A stretch of DNA of 64,000 nucleotides from Leptidea sinapis (taxonomy: Eukaryota > Arthropoda > Insecta > Lepidoptera > Pieridae): contig NC_066301.1 in NCBI RefSeq assembly GCF_905404315.1, forward strand, positions 3,038,001 to 3,102,000, written 5' to 3'. Shown in pieces: positions 7,955 to 19,119 of the stretch. How positions within the stretch are numbered: the first letter of the stretch is position 1; each line of letters starts with the position of its first letter. The position numbers and the translations under genes are program-made. The notes under the pieces are model-generated. The model searched no databases, had not been told where the DNA came from, and saw only the letters and a program-made list of their open reading frames with translations.

Positions 7955-9702
7955 ACCTCATTAGAGCCAAGAATGCAGCTCTCAGAAGAGCCGCCAAGTA
8001 CCCAACGCCCAACTATAGGTCACGCGCTAACTTCCTCCAGAGCCAAGTTAGGTTACGTCTCTCCGAATTGAGGAATTGGGATTCACTCATGGAAAACATT
8101 TCCCCATCACACCAGGCGTATTACAAAGTGGCGAAAGCCCTTTGTACTGACGCAATATTCCACACTCTGCCTTTGATACGCCCCGACGGCAGTACAGCTT
8201 TCGAGGACAGGGATAAAGCGGAGTGTTTTGCTGAAAGCATTGCTTCACAATGCTCACCCAGCACTTCTTCTTTTGAACCCCTCCACGTAGCGTCGGTGGA
8301 GAATGAGGTCAGCCGTCTGAACTCAATGCCTCTCACTGACGATCCCATTCCAACTACTGTAGAGGAGGTTAAATCCATCATCTGTGGATTAAAACCTCGC
8401 AAAGCTCCAGGAGCCGACGGTATTTCCAACCTGGCGCTCAAACACTTCCCCGAGCAGGTGATCTTCTTTCTTGTCCTCCTCTTCAACGCCAGCCTCGACC
8501 ACTGCTTCTTTCCAACCGCTTGGAAAGAGGCCATAGTTATAGGGATTCCTAAACCAGGGAAACCCCTCAATATCCCCTCCAACCATCGCTCCATCAGCCT
8601 CCTCAAGGCTATGGGGAAAGTCTTTGAACGGGTTATTCTGTTCCGTATGAGAAAGCATCTCTTTCCAACGGACGGTCCTCCCTTAATAATACATCAACAA
8701 TTCCGCTTTCGTGCTAAACACTCTTGTCCTCAACAAGTCCACCGCATTGTAGAGTACATCTACAGCGGGTTCTATCCCAAATGTAAGAAGACAATCGCTG
8801 TCTTCTTCGACGTCGCCAAGGCTTTTGACAAAGTCTGGCACGAAGGCCTTATATATAATCTCCACGCTCTAGGCCTCCCATCCCGATTAGTCCGCATAGT
8901 GGCTTCTTATCTTCACAAACGTACCTTTCGTTTCAGACACTAAGGTGTCCTCTCCTCCCCTCGCCTGCTCACGGCTGGGGTACCACAGGGCTCAGTGCTC
9001 TCACCACTTCTATACATATCGTATACCAACGATATTCCCATCCCTAGAAATGGAGTCCAACTCTCTCTCTTCGCTGACGATACCGCTCTCTACGTCCAGT
9101 CCCAACAGATATCTTCAGTCCTCTCCAGGCTCCAACGCTCAGTTAATGAGCTAGGTGACTGGTTTAGGAAATGGCGTATTGAGGTCAACCCGGATAAAAG
9201 CTCCGCAGTCCGTTTTGATTTTAAGCGCAGACGCTTCTGCCGGGATCGACCCATTCATCTATTAGGCTCCCCTATCCCCTTCAGGTCCACAGCCAAGTAC
9301 TTGGGTGTGACCCTCGACTCCCAACTCACCTTCAGGCCTCACGTCCAGAAGGTGACCGGAACCGCCCGCTTCTATCTGTACCGCCTACACAGTATGTTAG
9401 GTAGGCACAGTAAAATGTCTTTTAGGAACAAGCGAACACTATTCAAGGTTTGCATTCGACCGGTTATGACTTACGCCGCTCCAGTTTTTGCTCATGCGAA
9501 ACCCAATATTATAGATAAACTCCAAACAGTCCAATCCATTTTCTGCCGTAAGGCTGTCAATGCCCACTGGTGCGTTAGAAACGCAGACCTTCACCGGGAC
9601 TTAGAACTCCCCACCATCCAACAACACCTAAAGTGCTTGTCTGAAACTTTCTTTAAGTCCTCAGACAATCACCCAAATCAGGAGATTTGGGTGCTTGTCT
9701 GA
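7951..9702 (+). pseudogene. LINE ORF2, reverse transcriptase part
   Basis: Reverse transcriptase frame, starting at ATG 7951 in the ATGA overlap. Visible motifs: KAPGADGISN, the palm block FFDVAKAFDKVWH with the first catalytic Asp, GVPQGSVLSPLLY, the catalytic FADDTALYV (Asp-Asp) and YLGVTLD. A TAA at 8941-8943 splits the frame between the first catalytic Asp and GVPQG. Near the end, a 37-bp foldback insertion (about 9684-9720) shifts the frame so it stops at 9700-9702; without it the frame would run to TAA 9769-9771. Together with 7031-7954 this is a typical EN-RT protein without RNase H that I can see. Confidence 0.82.
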
Positions 9703-9730
9703 GGATCTCCTTGATCAGGAGATCAAGGAG
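9659..9730 (+). repeat. Two adjacent hairpins from a foldback insertion
   Basis: Hairpin 1 pairs 9659-9679 with 9684-9704 (21 bp, one mismatch, loop AGGA). Hairpin 2 pairs 9707-9716 with 9721-9730 (10 bp perfect, loop AGGA). ATCAGGAGAT is repeated at 9678 and 9715, bracketing 37 inserted bases that are inverted copies of the flanks. It looks like a template-switch insertion and breaks the ORF2 frame. Confidence 0.7.
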
Positions 9731-9771
9731 GCAGCGGATTATACCACCCCCCCTCTCCGATCCCCCTAACA

Positions 9772-10147
9772 AACTCTCGTCTGACCTGGAACGCCTCTTG
9801 ACATCCGGGGATAATCAGACGCATTTAGATTCACCTCTAGTTTGTGATCATCCTTCTGATGTCACTAGTCCCAATTAGATAGCACCTTCTGTGCAATATC
9901 CCAGCGGAAACTCCATAGGGAGTGCCGCTTGCGCCTCTCTCTCCCCAAGAGAAGGTCGCCTTCGATGTAGGCTTAGAGGGCACCTGCCCAAAGCCAACTG
10001 CAGGTGGTGTTTAGTGGGTAGGCACCTAGGTTTTCACGTGAGTCCCACATAACCAACGCAGACTTAGGCTGCGTTGGTATGCATGAGCATTCACCACCTC
10101 CCTCCCGTCGTTATCCCGGAGGGTAGCCCATTCCCTTGCTTGGGCGC
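9772..10147 (+). other. 3' UTR of the Jockey-like LINE with conserved stem-loop
   Basis: Shared with copy 2 and, in part (9898-9961), with a lone fragment at 56324-56390. It holds a stem-loop CCAACGCAG (10053-10061) / CTGCGTTGG (10069-10077). Copy 2 keeps an even longer form (11-bp stem at 24188-24212). A conserved 3' hairpin is a good candidate for recognition by the LINE reverse transcriptase. Confidence 0.6.
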
Positions 10148-10157
10148 AAAAAAAAAA

Positions 10158-10164
10158 GACACTT
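10158..10164 (+). repeat. Target-site duplication, right (GACACTT)
   Basis: Second copy of the 7-bp duplication, directly after the A10 tail of the LINE. Confidence 0.65.
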
Positions 10165-10269
10165 GAGTCAGTCGTGCTCGGGCTGTCGTACGGTACGGAC
10201 CTCTCTGGGACGTCGTAACGCTGCGTTGAATAAACGAAAGTAATAGAATACTTACTCGTGTAGTTTTCT
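10165..10269 (+). other. Probable LTR, downstream half
   Basis: Continuation of the LTR-like sequence interrupted at 5078. It starts AGTCAGTCGTGCTCGGGCTG, stays GC-rich, and carries AATAAA at 10229-10234. The right border is not defined. Confidence 0.35.
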
Positions 10270-10700
10270 TTGGAAGAACCAATGAGTGATTTTCAGCAAG
10301 ATAGCAATTGTGATGTCAACAGTAATGACGTCACACCTTTTAAAAACAATATAGAGGTTCTTTCCTCGTCATATATATTTTACTCTCATAATAATTGTGC
10401 TCTTAAAGAAATTTCATTGAAAATATTACAGCGAGTGTTGAGGTCACGAACGCTGATGGTCTCTTACAGCGGAAAGTTTTGTTGGCAAGAAACGACTTGG
10501 CAAAGCATATTGAATAATACAATGCACAGCTTTTGGTACTTGAAGTGAAATTATATTAACAACACAAAATGTATTGTCATTTTTGGCTGAACAATATGAG
10601 AAAACACCTATTACAGTATTACATAGATGAGTATTTTTGTGTACTTTTAAACTTACAATATTAGAATACCTGGATTTTTTGTTCAAAACTGATTTATTAA
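10270..10700 (+). pseudogene. Unidentified broken coding remnant after the LTR-like region
   Basis: A 92-codon frame (10270-10548) starts MEEPMSDFQQDSNCD. Another frame over about 10420-10550 reads as a plausible helix (ASVEVTNADGLLQRKVLL then ARNDLAKHIE), so a frameshift may separate the two. Position just after the LTR-like DNA suggests an internal retroelement region, but I recognise no domain and could not find a primer-binding site. Confidence 0.25.
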
Positions 10701-11044
10701 GAATCCTTATATAATATATTTCATGTCAACTAAATCACTGACACAGCTTCGGAAACAAACAGGGATCTGAAACAAATGAACCGTGTATGGGACCTTTCTG
10801 TACATTTTTAATAATTATATTAAGAAATAAACATTTCAACTTTTACCTCTCAATATTATATTCTTGATAATGCTACATATACATAGGCACAATATAAGCA
10901 AAATTTCAAGAATCGTTATTGATTACAATATGAGTACACATTGTGTGCATTATTTATATTATTTGATTTTGGTGATTCAATTAACGTCAAAGTCAAAGTT
11001 GAGATGACTTGAAGTATCTCTTTCTAAGTGATAAAAAAGTTATG
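10701..11044. other. No recognisable feature
   Basis: AT-rich spacer. Nothing supported. Confidence 0.45.
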
Positions 11045-11340
11045 TTTTTTAACGACAGTAAGAGACGAGTCCAGCAGGACGTTCAGGTGATGGTAATTGA
11101 TACGCCCTACCGATTACAATGTAGTGGTGCTCTGGATTCTTGAAATTTGCGTTACTACAATTACCCTCGTAGTCTTAATACATAAAATGGTAAGTCTCAT
11201 TTGCCCAGTAATTTCACTAGCTATGGTGCCCTTCAGACACAGCAATACTTACACATTACTGCTTCACGGCAGAAATAGGCACCGTTCTGGTACCTATAAT
11301 CTATCCGGCATCCTGTGCAAAGGAGCCACTCGTACCTAAA
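11045..11340 (+). repeat. Interspersed repeat family D, copy 1
   Basis: About 295 bp that also occurs at 55279-55575 and in part at 51835-51965. Shared blocks include CAGCAGGA.GTTCAG, TTACAATG.AGTG.TGCTC, TTTGCCCAGTAATTTCACTA (identical in all three) and ACACATTACTG. No coding capacity. It resembles a repeat that is very common in Lepidoptera, but I do not give it a family name. Confidence 0.6.
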
Positions 11341-12337
11341 AGCTTATGATGATTTGATAATCACTCATAATTATTTGAACTTGAAACTATCAATGTGTCA
11401 ACAAAAAAAATTATCACCATTTAATAATACTATATAAAGGAATTCACAATACTATATTTCATCATGTTGGTGTTATTGTTATTATAAGTGGTGAAGGAAA
11501 ATTGTTTCACAAACGGTCTATCAAAGGTCATTAATGCCCCATTACGTGGATGTTATCTCACAAACCAACACACGTTACGAGCTACTAATGTCCTCGAGAT
11601 TGCGGCCGTGGTGCTATATATCTGTCGTTATATTAAAGTACAGAGCCTCCTTGTCTTAAGGTTAAAATAATTCAAAATACATACTATAGTATAAGTTAGG
11701 CTAAGATTACACTTGTCAATTTTTCAAAATTGCTTTCAATTTTGAATGAATTTAAACATGGAAGTAAATAAATGACAATAAAATTAATTAGTTAATTTTT
11801 TTTTCGAATTACCACCGATTGTATCAATAAAAAAAATCTATATTCAACAATTGAGACACGAAGAAAGAAAACACACATGCTATATATATATATATATAAC
11901 ACAAGCTTAGTTATAGTACGATTGGTTATAAATAAAGATTATATACCAAAGTTGTAAAGTAAAGTATGTCATCGGCCTCATGTTGAACCTTAGTCCAACT
12001 AATCCGTAGTAACTGCGGTATAGCAAGGGAGTTCAAGTTGAGTCCTGAGTAGAGTGATTCGAGCCAATCATGACTGGGAAAGACTTTATTCCAGAGGTGA
12101 ATTTTTACACCTTCTGCAACAAATCAGGCAATTCAAAAATGTGCATCTATTTAGTAATCATTCATACGTACTTAATAATATAACTTCACCATCGACCTTA
12201 CCCTTATGTAAATAAAACTTAAAATATAACATAAAAAAATCTATAAACGAAATTAAAATTATTTTACTTAAGCAAAACGATAATAGTTTGTAATTTTAGT
12301 ATCATGCTGCAGTTTTAATTTATATAGATTTTTAAAG
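11341..12337. other. No recognisable gene; short AT microsatellite
   Basis: AT-rich DNA with a (TA)n run at about 11882-11899. No supported coding region. Confidence 0.45.
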
Positions 12338-12425
12338 AAAGGAGGAAAAACAAACTAACGGGTCACCTGATGTTAGGTGATCACCGTCGCCAACACTATC
12401 TTGGAACACTTGAATCACAGGAGAA
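12338..12425 (-). mobile_element. Diverged 3' end of a family A LINE
   Basis: In reverse it reads GGCGACGGTGATCACCTAAC and CATCAGGTGACCCG, the family A 3' UTR signature, well diverged from the other copies. Confidence 0.5.
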
Positions 12426-12477
12426 TTGTCGGCTTATAAAATTAGCAGCTGCGGTACAACCATTGGTGTAGGCTTTT

Positions 12478-12690
12478 CTTATGGAAGAGAAGGACAAACG
12501 AGCTTATATTAACCCGTTGTTAAGTGATCAGCGCTGCCCATATTCACTTGCAACACCAGAGGAATGACAAGATCGTTGATGGCCTTTTAGACAAATGAAC
12601 ATATTTTTTTGTAGATAATAAATCGTATCACCCTGGAGACACTGCACAAGTCATTCCAGAGCTTGGTTATACGTTTATACACTTAGATCA
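12478..12690 (-). mobile_element. Diverged 3' end of a family A LINE
   Basis: In reverse it reads from a degenerate AAGCTCTGGAATGACTTGTG block, through AAAAGGCCATCAACGATCTT and CTCTGGTGTTGCAAGTGAAT, to GTGATCACTTAACAACGGG and CTCGTTTGTCCTTCTCTTCC. This is the last part of the RT ORF plus the 3' UTR, with several differences from the younger copies. It lies next to the piece at 12338-12425 in the same orientation. Confidence 0.6.
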
Positions 12691-13060
12691 AAACTTATAA
12701 GCTGAGTGTAAGAAACTATTTCAAAGTGGTGAAAAACCAAAAACTTTATAAACTATATTGCAGAAAGTGAAAAGAGAGGGTGGATATATTATAAAAGGCG
12801 ATGTCTCACCTAAAACAAAATACAGGTTGCACACCGGGAGTGCCGGCAGAAGTGAAAACTTGAGCTTTTACATTTTTGAATATTCTAGGAGTGGAAACGC
12901 ACGAATTGCTTTATTTATCACTATAAAAGTACTAGTATTTATGTAATTAAATACAGTATTCATTTATTGCGCTGTCGGATACAAAATGACAATTTATATT
13001 ACAAAAAACTTATCGCTTTAGAACCATTACAATTATTTTACATAAAAAAGTTTATTTCTC
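12691..13060. other. No recognisable feature
   Basis: A 62-codon frame at 12758-12946 has no recognisable similarity. Nothing else is seen. Confidence 0.4.
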
Positions 13061-13200
13061 GGAAAAATCAACTTTCATCCATTATTTCAACGACTGTCTT
13101 ACAAATTTTTGATCAGGTCACTTGTCCTGACGCAAGTTGAACATTTTTAACCCATCCCAAAAAAAGTGCTCAAAGCCGCTAAAGAAATTATCACTTCAAA
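13061..13200 (+). repeat. Interspersed repeat family E, copy 1
   Basis: Shares about 130 bp with 63593-63735, including TTTCAACGACTGTCTTAC, TGTCCTGACGC and AAAAGTGCTCAA.GCCGCTAAAG. No coding capacity; class unknown. Confidence 0.55.
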
Positions 13201-14204
13201 AAGGCTTCGGCACACCTCCGCTTTTACCGTTGACGAGTTAGGGCGTTACTCGGTCCAAGTTTTGTTCGAATATTAATTTCTCGTAGCATCACTATTCTTA
13301 GAAGCTTAGCACATATTAATTTATTTGGTATTGATTTTATTTCCCATTTAGTTTTTCACTTAAATTATTTTGAAATTATATTGCTTATGAATTTTTTGGA
13401 AGGTGGTATTAAATTTGTTATAAAAGACTACTTTTGATCTTATTTCCTAGAATATAATAACATATAGAGAGATCTAAAAGAGATTTTTATAAATAAGGGT
13501 TGCTGTAGTAACAATTAAGTTAAATTAAAAATAAACGTCAGCTTAAAATTGCAGCAGAGCCTTTGGTTCTTAAAAACACTTTATACGAAGTAGGCTAACG
13601 AACCAGATAGTCATTATCAGCGGAAATTCTCCCACTCCCCCTGTCCACCCTCAGACACCTCAAGGTTCGCTCATGGGAGTTACAAAACTGTTGCGATTGC
13701 TTTATTTACTATAGTTTCACTTTTTAATCCCCAAACATGATGTATAATGTTTTAATAGGAGACACCCTATAAAATAAATCTTATCAAAATCACTTTATTC
13801 ATTACGTTTAAAGAAATGACAAATGTTATGCTTTTTAACATTTACCACCACTTTTTCGGGAAAGTTTGAGCTTCAATGAGAAGATGTGGCAAGAAACTCA
13901 CCACCACTCTATTAAATCAACGTTTACAGCTTCATTGTTTAGAAAATTATTTAATTAATGTAAAGTGAGACAACATAAATACTCAAACGTCAAATATTCA
14001 ATGCCATATATGAGTGAGTTAAAAAATAAATGTAAATAAATGAAAAAATATAATAGTTATTGAAAACGTAGATTCATCAATTCACACATACTGTGACTAA
14101 TTAAAACGCAAGCATTATATTAAAGAATATAAAAATATAGTAAAAATAATTATGAATATACTAAAGCAACCACAGATGCTAGTATCGTCGCTAGTTAATA
14201 AGAA
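13201..14204. other. No recognisable feature
   Basis: AT-rich DNA. No gene or clear repeat seen. Confidence 0.45.
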
Positions 14205-15110
14205 ATATTTTGGAGGCTTGGGAGGATTCATGTGATGCGTTACGAATGTTTTGAGATTTATCCAAGGCATTCGACTGCGTCTATCATGAAACCTTACTTA
14301 AAAAAATTACCACTATGGGGTTAGAGATGTTTCTCTAGATTTAATATAATTGTACTTGTGTAATAGGATTCAAAGAGAAGACATTAATGGAAAAAGATCA
14401 ACTGGCTCTATCATATCAATGGGTGTACCACAGGGCTCAATCTTGGATCCTTTTTTGTTCCTGGTTTACGTCAATGACTTACCAGATCTTATTCAAAATA
14501 AACATGATATTATGCTGTTTGCTGACGATACATCTTTGTTATTTAAAATAAAACGCCAGCAAAAAAAATTTCTGTCAGGTTGACGACGACATTGCTGAAG
14601 AAGTAAATTGATTTAATGTTAATAACTTACTTTTAAATTAAATGAAAACAAAATGTATAAGGTAAACCAAGTGTAAACACTTCCAAATATAAAGCACCAA
14701 CCAACACCTATAAAAAATAATAATGACAAACTTGATGTAGTAGAAACGACAACATTCCTAGGCATTACATTAGACTGTAAGCTACAATGGGGTGCTCATA
14801 TAAAAAAGTATGTAATCAGCGATAAAAAAATTAGGGAGCTGACAGATGTTGAAACGGCTAGACTTGTATATTTCAGCTACTTTCATAGTGTCATGTCTTA
14901 CGGAATTATATCGTGGGGTAGGGCTGCAGATATTGAAAACATATTTGTGCTGCAGAAAAGAGCAATTCGAGCAGTCTATAAAATGCACTCAAGGGATTCA
15001 TATAGAGAAAAAAATTAGTGAAATTAATATTATGACAATACACTGCCCGTACATGTACGAGAACCTCCTATACGCTCATAAACATATTAGCCAATTCTGA
15101 CTCTGGATTG
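14205..15110 (+). pseudogene. Decayed LINE reverse transcriptase (CR1/Jockey type)
   Basis: Pieces of one RT in order but several frames. DLSKAFDCVYHETLLKKI (about 14250-14310, first catalytic Asp) is followed by the open frame at 14350-14583 with SMGVPQGSILDPFLFLVYVN and FADDTSLLF (catalytic Asp-Asp). Then TTFLGITLDCKLQWGAHIKK (about 14750-14810), and a C-terminal stretch with SYGIISWGRAADIENIF (about 14890-14950). Endonuclease and ORF1 are missing. Stops and frameshifts make it inactive. Confidence 0.75.
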
Positions 15111-15616
15111 CACAAAAGAGGTTTTATATGCTATCTTCGCTTGGCTTATGGCAATCACAGACTGAAAACATTAAGTATCAACTTATTTGTATTTGGATTA
15201 AATAATTGTTTATTTAAAACATTCAGAGTAGGTGACAGTGAGGGCATACTAATTGCTACGGCACATGACGAGGTCACCTCAAATTGGAGTACGGGCAAGA
15301 TTTTACTAAAACGCCGTGAAAATTGATTTATATTCTTGAGGTAGCTTTTTACAGTTATTATTTTTATACAATAATAATAAACATTTTTAAAGACCTTAAA
15401 CAGTGAAAGTCAGTTCAATTTTTATTAGCCTCGTTAAGGATTTGTCCACCGGAAATTGAAAAAGCGTAGCGTTTTAACAGAATACAGAAAATTTCCACAA
15501 GGTACAATTTGAGTAGTGAATATAGTACTATTATTAAAAAAAATATGATTGTATTAAAGCGAACAATGAAGCAATGTACAATAACAATACAACTTAGTTA
15601 CTGTCCATCATCCATA
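15111..15616. other. No recognisable gene
   Basis: Region after the LINE fragment. A 72-codon frame at 15108-15326 may be further LINE tail, but I cannot support that. Confidence 0.35.
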
Positions 15617-15640
15617 CACGAGAATTTTATATATAAGATT
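15617..15640 (-). mobile_element. Helitron-like 5' terminus remnant
   Basis: The first 24 bp of the Helitron-like element (reverse complement of CACGAGAATTTTATATATAAGATT), ending at the same TC terminus as the full copies, but with no element body beside it. A matching 3' terminus remnant with CTAGCTGACCC lies apart at about 16039. Confidence 0.45.
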
Positions 15641-16830
15641 ATCCAATCAGTAGAGATTCAATTATAAGTACGTAGAAGTATTAGTGCTAACAGACGAACG
15701 AAATATTAGTAATGTGCTGAGGCTCTTTTCATCATAACGGTAATTGCTTATCGGATTTATTTTATTTATTTCATTTTATGAAGTCAATTTATGAGAATTG
15801 ATTTTTTAATCATCAAGAACATACAGAAAGGAGGTTTTATTAAAATTTATTTGTCTGATATGTATCTTAAAATTTAGTTAGTTGGATGAACTCTTAAAAT
15901 GTTATAGTATTTATAGTTTTTTTTTCCAACAATAACACAAACATTATTGGTATACATAATGTTTGATTTGGTGAAGCGGGGTTGATTAACGAGACCACGA
16001 ATAAAGACCAGAAACAGTTTTATAACATTATATTATACTAGCTGACCCGACAGACGCTTCAGTCAATGGAAAAAAATCTATGTATTCGGGAAAAATGTAG
16101 TCTAAAGCCATCGGAAACGTGTGATAGTGTGTGTAAGTTAGTGTAGAGTTTAAAATGAAACGAAAACATATTTCCGAATGATTTTATTATACTAATATAT
16201 AGTACTAAATGATAAGTATTAATATCGTAATTAAGTAATAAGCTTTTATCTATACCCATGCTTTATATCCTCTATTAAAGATTCGGAAAGACTTAGCTTA
16301 TTGCCAACATTAAAACACCCAATGTCCTAATAATCACTTCAACGATTGTTGTAATGTTGTACTGAATTTCATAACAACACTCCTTGTTTCTTTTTTCGAT
16401 CCCTTCATACACAAAGAGTTCAACAGACAGCCGCCTTCTTATTGCTCGATGCGTGGTATCTGTATGTATTTCAAAAAAAGAAGATTTACGTTTACGCGCG
16501 GTCCACACTACCAGAACGTCGCGCACCGTAAAAAAAAGTAGGTTATTCGATTAGCCTCCATTTTTTTTAAATATTTTTATTATTATGCTTACTAAAAATG
16601 ATTGTGATTCAAGTTTTGACAGCACATCGCCAGATATTTTAATAATTGCACTATATAAAATGTATATTACTACTAAAATAAATAATTATTTCGTTAAACC
16701 TTAGTTTATTTTAATAATCAGTAATGGATGTTATTAGGTTACTACTCGGACTGGCTGTTTTAATGTTAGCAGTAAGCTAACTGTTTCAGAATCTTTTAGA
16801 GGATTCTTATTCTGGGTGTAGATAAAGTCT
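15641..16830. other. No gene; Helitron-like 3' end near 16039
   Basis: AT-rich DNA. At 16039 CTAGCTGACCCGACAGACGC resembles the reverse of the Helitron 3' end, but the following sequence differs from the full copies. The open frames at 16059-16259 and 16293-16526 have no recognisable similarity. Confidence 0.35.
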
Positions 16831-16960
16831 TGTATGCAACTGTTGATAGTTATGTATTAAAACACTCATGTGATACTATTATCATACTCGGCTTCACCTC
16901 GTGTGATAAACCCACATTCTTGTTTTAATACCCCTTATTACACAACAGTTGCATAAATAA
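16831..16960. repeat. Small foldback repeat (MITE-like)
   Basis: ATGCAACTGTTG (16834-16845) is inverted as CAACAGTTGCAT (16943-16954), and TATTAAAACA (16855-16864) as TGTTTTAATA (16921-16930). The arms are imperfect. A MITE is plausible, but no second copy was found in the window. Confidence 0.4.
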
Positions 16961-17348
16961 CTATTAAATTTCTGTATTAGTATTGCCAATATTTTGAATT
17001 ATTAGAATGGATATAATTTGTTATCCTTAAGAGATAGACAAATACCATCGCGGACTTTTCTGTAGACTGCTATATGCTACAAACCATCGACGGCTTATAT
17101 TTTTCCGAAACCTCCAACAAATATCGTTTATGTATAAAAATGTATATACGAAACTTAATAAATTATATACTTAAACCTTCCTCGAAAACCATGCTATCCA
17201 TTGGTGAAAAAAGCATGGTGAAAATAGCAGTAGTTTTTGAGTTTATAGTGAACAGACAGATAGACGCGGCGGAAGACTTTGTTTTATAATATGTAGTGAT
17301 AGTGATTTCACGGATGCCGAAAAGATAATATTTTCACATTATATTATA
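16961..17348. other. No recognisable feature
   Basis: AT-rich DNA before the Helitron-like element. A 71-codon frame at 17074-17289 is not recognised. Confidence 0.4.
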
Positions 17349-17668
17349 CTAGCTGACCCAGCAAACGTTGTATTGCCGATATTAAAATCGCGATACAAAA
17401 GTAACAGTTGATCGTAGATGGGTGAAAATTTGAAGTTGTATGTATTTTTTAATGCTGACTCATAATCAAACAAATTAAAAAAAAAAGGTCAAAAAAATTA
17501 AAAAAAAAATTCGTGTGGACCACCCTTAACATTAAGGGGTATGAAAAATAGATATTGGCCGATTCTCAGACCTACTCAATGTGCTCACAAAATTTCATGA
17601 GGATCGGTCAAGCCGTTTCGGAGGAGTACGGGAACGAACATTGTGACACGAGAATTTTATATATAAGA
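17349..17668 (-). mobile_element. Non-autonomous Helitron-like element, copy 2
   Basis: Reverse-orientation relative of 91-415, about 320 bp. The 3' end is CTAG (17349-17352 reversed, then host T) next to the GCTGGGTCAGC hairpin; the 5' end is TC at 17667-17668 after a host A. Internal blocks such as GGCCGATTCTCAGACCTAC (plus strand) are shared. It stops only 74 bp from the downstream side of the initiator tRNA gene. Confidence 0.65.
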
Positions 17669-17722
17669 TTTAAGCAGACGTAGTTTATTAAAATAGAAAA
17701 AAATATATTATGAAGTCTTTTC

Positions 17723-17734
17723 AAAAAACTAAAA
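17723..17734 (-). terminator. Pol III terminator of the tRNA gene
   Basis: On the minus strand TTTT (17731-17734) begins 8 bases after the mature tRNA end, with a TTTTTT back-up at 17723-17728. Runs of four or more T stop RNA polymerase III. Confidence 0.6.
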
Positions 17735-17742
17735 GTATACAT

Positions 17743-17814
17743 TAGCAGAGCGTGGTTTCGATCCACGGACCTCTGGGTTATGGGCCCAGCACGCTTCCAC
17801 TGCGCCACTCTGCT
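17743..17814 (-). tRNA. tRNA-iMet-CAT: Initiator tRNA-Met (CAT)
   Basis: A 72-nt intact cloverleaf on the minus strand. Acceptor AGCAGAG pairs with CTCTGCT and is followed by A; anticodon arm CTGGG-CCCATAA-CCCAG reads CAT; T arm CGTGG-ATCGAAA-CCACG. The A1-U72 pair and the AUCGAAA T loop, in place of the usual TTC, mark it as the eukaryotic cytosolic initiator, which starts every protein on AUG. Internal A and B boxes drive Pol III, and a T-run follows. No intron. It is the only well-supported host gene here; whether it is one of several copies cannot be told. Confidence 0.93.
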
Positions 17815-19119
17815 TATGATTATTTGTTTGAAAATGTATTAATAATTTACTCGACAATAATGACGTGTTTGTTATAGTTTGGTAAAATATAGAACGATGA
17901 TCAATTTGTCAACGAACGGTAATAGATATGCTTGCACAGACGACCTTCACTGCAGATTTAGTAGAATCCGACTTAAAGCTCAAAGGATGATGGCGAGAAT
18001 TCATGTATTTTGAGACCCACTGAAAGAAGTGGCGTACATCATGAAAACTTATTAATAATTGTAGAACGTAACAAAACTAAGAAAAAAGAAAATCGTAAGT
18101 AATTATAAAAAATTGGGAGAAAAAAGGTATACCTAAAAGTAAAATATAACATTAAATTATTAAACGATTTCTATTGTTCAATCTTTAATTTGTGTCTTGT
18201 GTCTATGCCTAATTACTGTCTGATAATAGATAATATAATATATATGAGAAAGCTTGGCCAGCAGCTAATAATTGAGGATTCACAATTCATTTTCCTTTCA
18301 AGCAGGTATCGAATCTTTTAAAGATACCTACTGGTTTTTGTACTTATCAGAAAACAATAATAATCTTGTTGAATTTTATTTTGAATTACTGATTTGAGTA
18401 GGTATAGATAATTTGATGGTGTCGGAAAATCCATATAAAAAATCACTGTCATGTCAAAAAAATGTAGATGACAATTGCGCAAAACGTTCCGTTAGTGCAA
18501 GATGATTTATTTTTTAATAAATTATAATAATTTATTTCTTTTGACTCCCATATCTTAGGGCCTCAATATTTTTTTATATAAACATCATATAAACTTAAGT
18601 TTATAATTAGTATAAACTTGTACTAGTACGATGCTTCCTTATTTTTTAAATTATGTGGGCTTATTCTCGCCATCCTCCATTCAACATCATTTCAAAATGA
18701 GCAACGTAATAAAATACAAGGCGTATCGTTAATAGCGTTGCGTATCGCAATTGTCCATTTTATGCGGTGTGATTATCATTAAACCCTAAAAATTTGCGTG
18801 AATTAAAAAAAAACAAAACAATTCGTTACAGTCTTTCGGCTGTGTTTATTGTTGTTAAAATGACAACTGTAGCGTGAACTTCATCAACTTCATCATTAAC
18901 CCGTAAAAATTTTCAATAACGTTATTCGTATGTGGCAGTTTTATTAAAACATGAATACGGTGAAAAGTTAATAATTGGAAAACCTTCAAGCAGGTCCGAA
19001 ATGTTTTCCCTCAGAATCCAATTTCATTATGACTAATCAGTTGTCTGTCGAATGTAATAGTGTAAAAAGAAAAAATAAGTTTGCACTAGGGGGGCCGGCA
19101 GAAGTGATATTGTTAAGTG
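17815..19119. other. No recognisable feature
   Basis: AT-rich DNA upstream of the tRNA gene. No gene or repeat supported. Confidence 0.45.

Larger units (their letters stand above)
5079..10157 (+). mobile_element. Full-length Jockey-like LINE, copy 1
   Basis: A 5,079-bp non-LTR retrotransposon with 7-bp target-site duplications (5072-5078, 10158-10164). Order: GC-rich 5' UTR (5079-5507), ORF1 gag-like protein (5508-7031), ORF2 endonuclease part (7031-7954), ORF2 reverse transcriptase part (7951-9702), 3' UTR with stem-loop, and an A10 tail (10148-10157). The 5' end begins GTCTCGGCCCCCGC and matches the 5' end of copy 2. It carries few lesions: in-frame stops at 6393, 7070 and 8941, an EN/RT frame change at 7951 and a 37-bp insertion near 9684. 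It is therefore a fairly young but inactive copy. The three zinc knuckles in ORF1 plus an APE-type endonuclease suggest the Jockey/R1 group. Confidence 0.82.
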
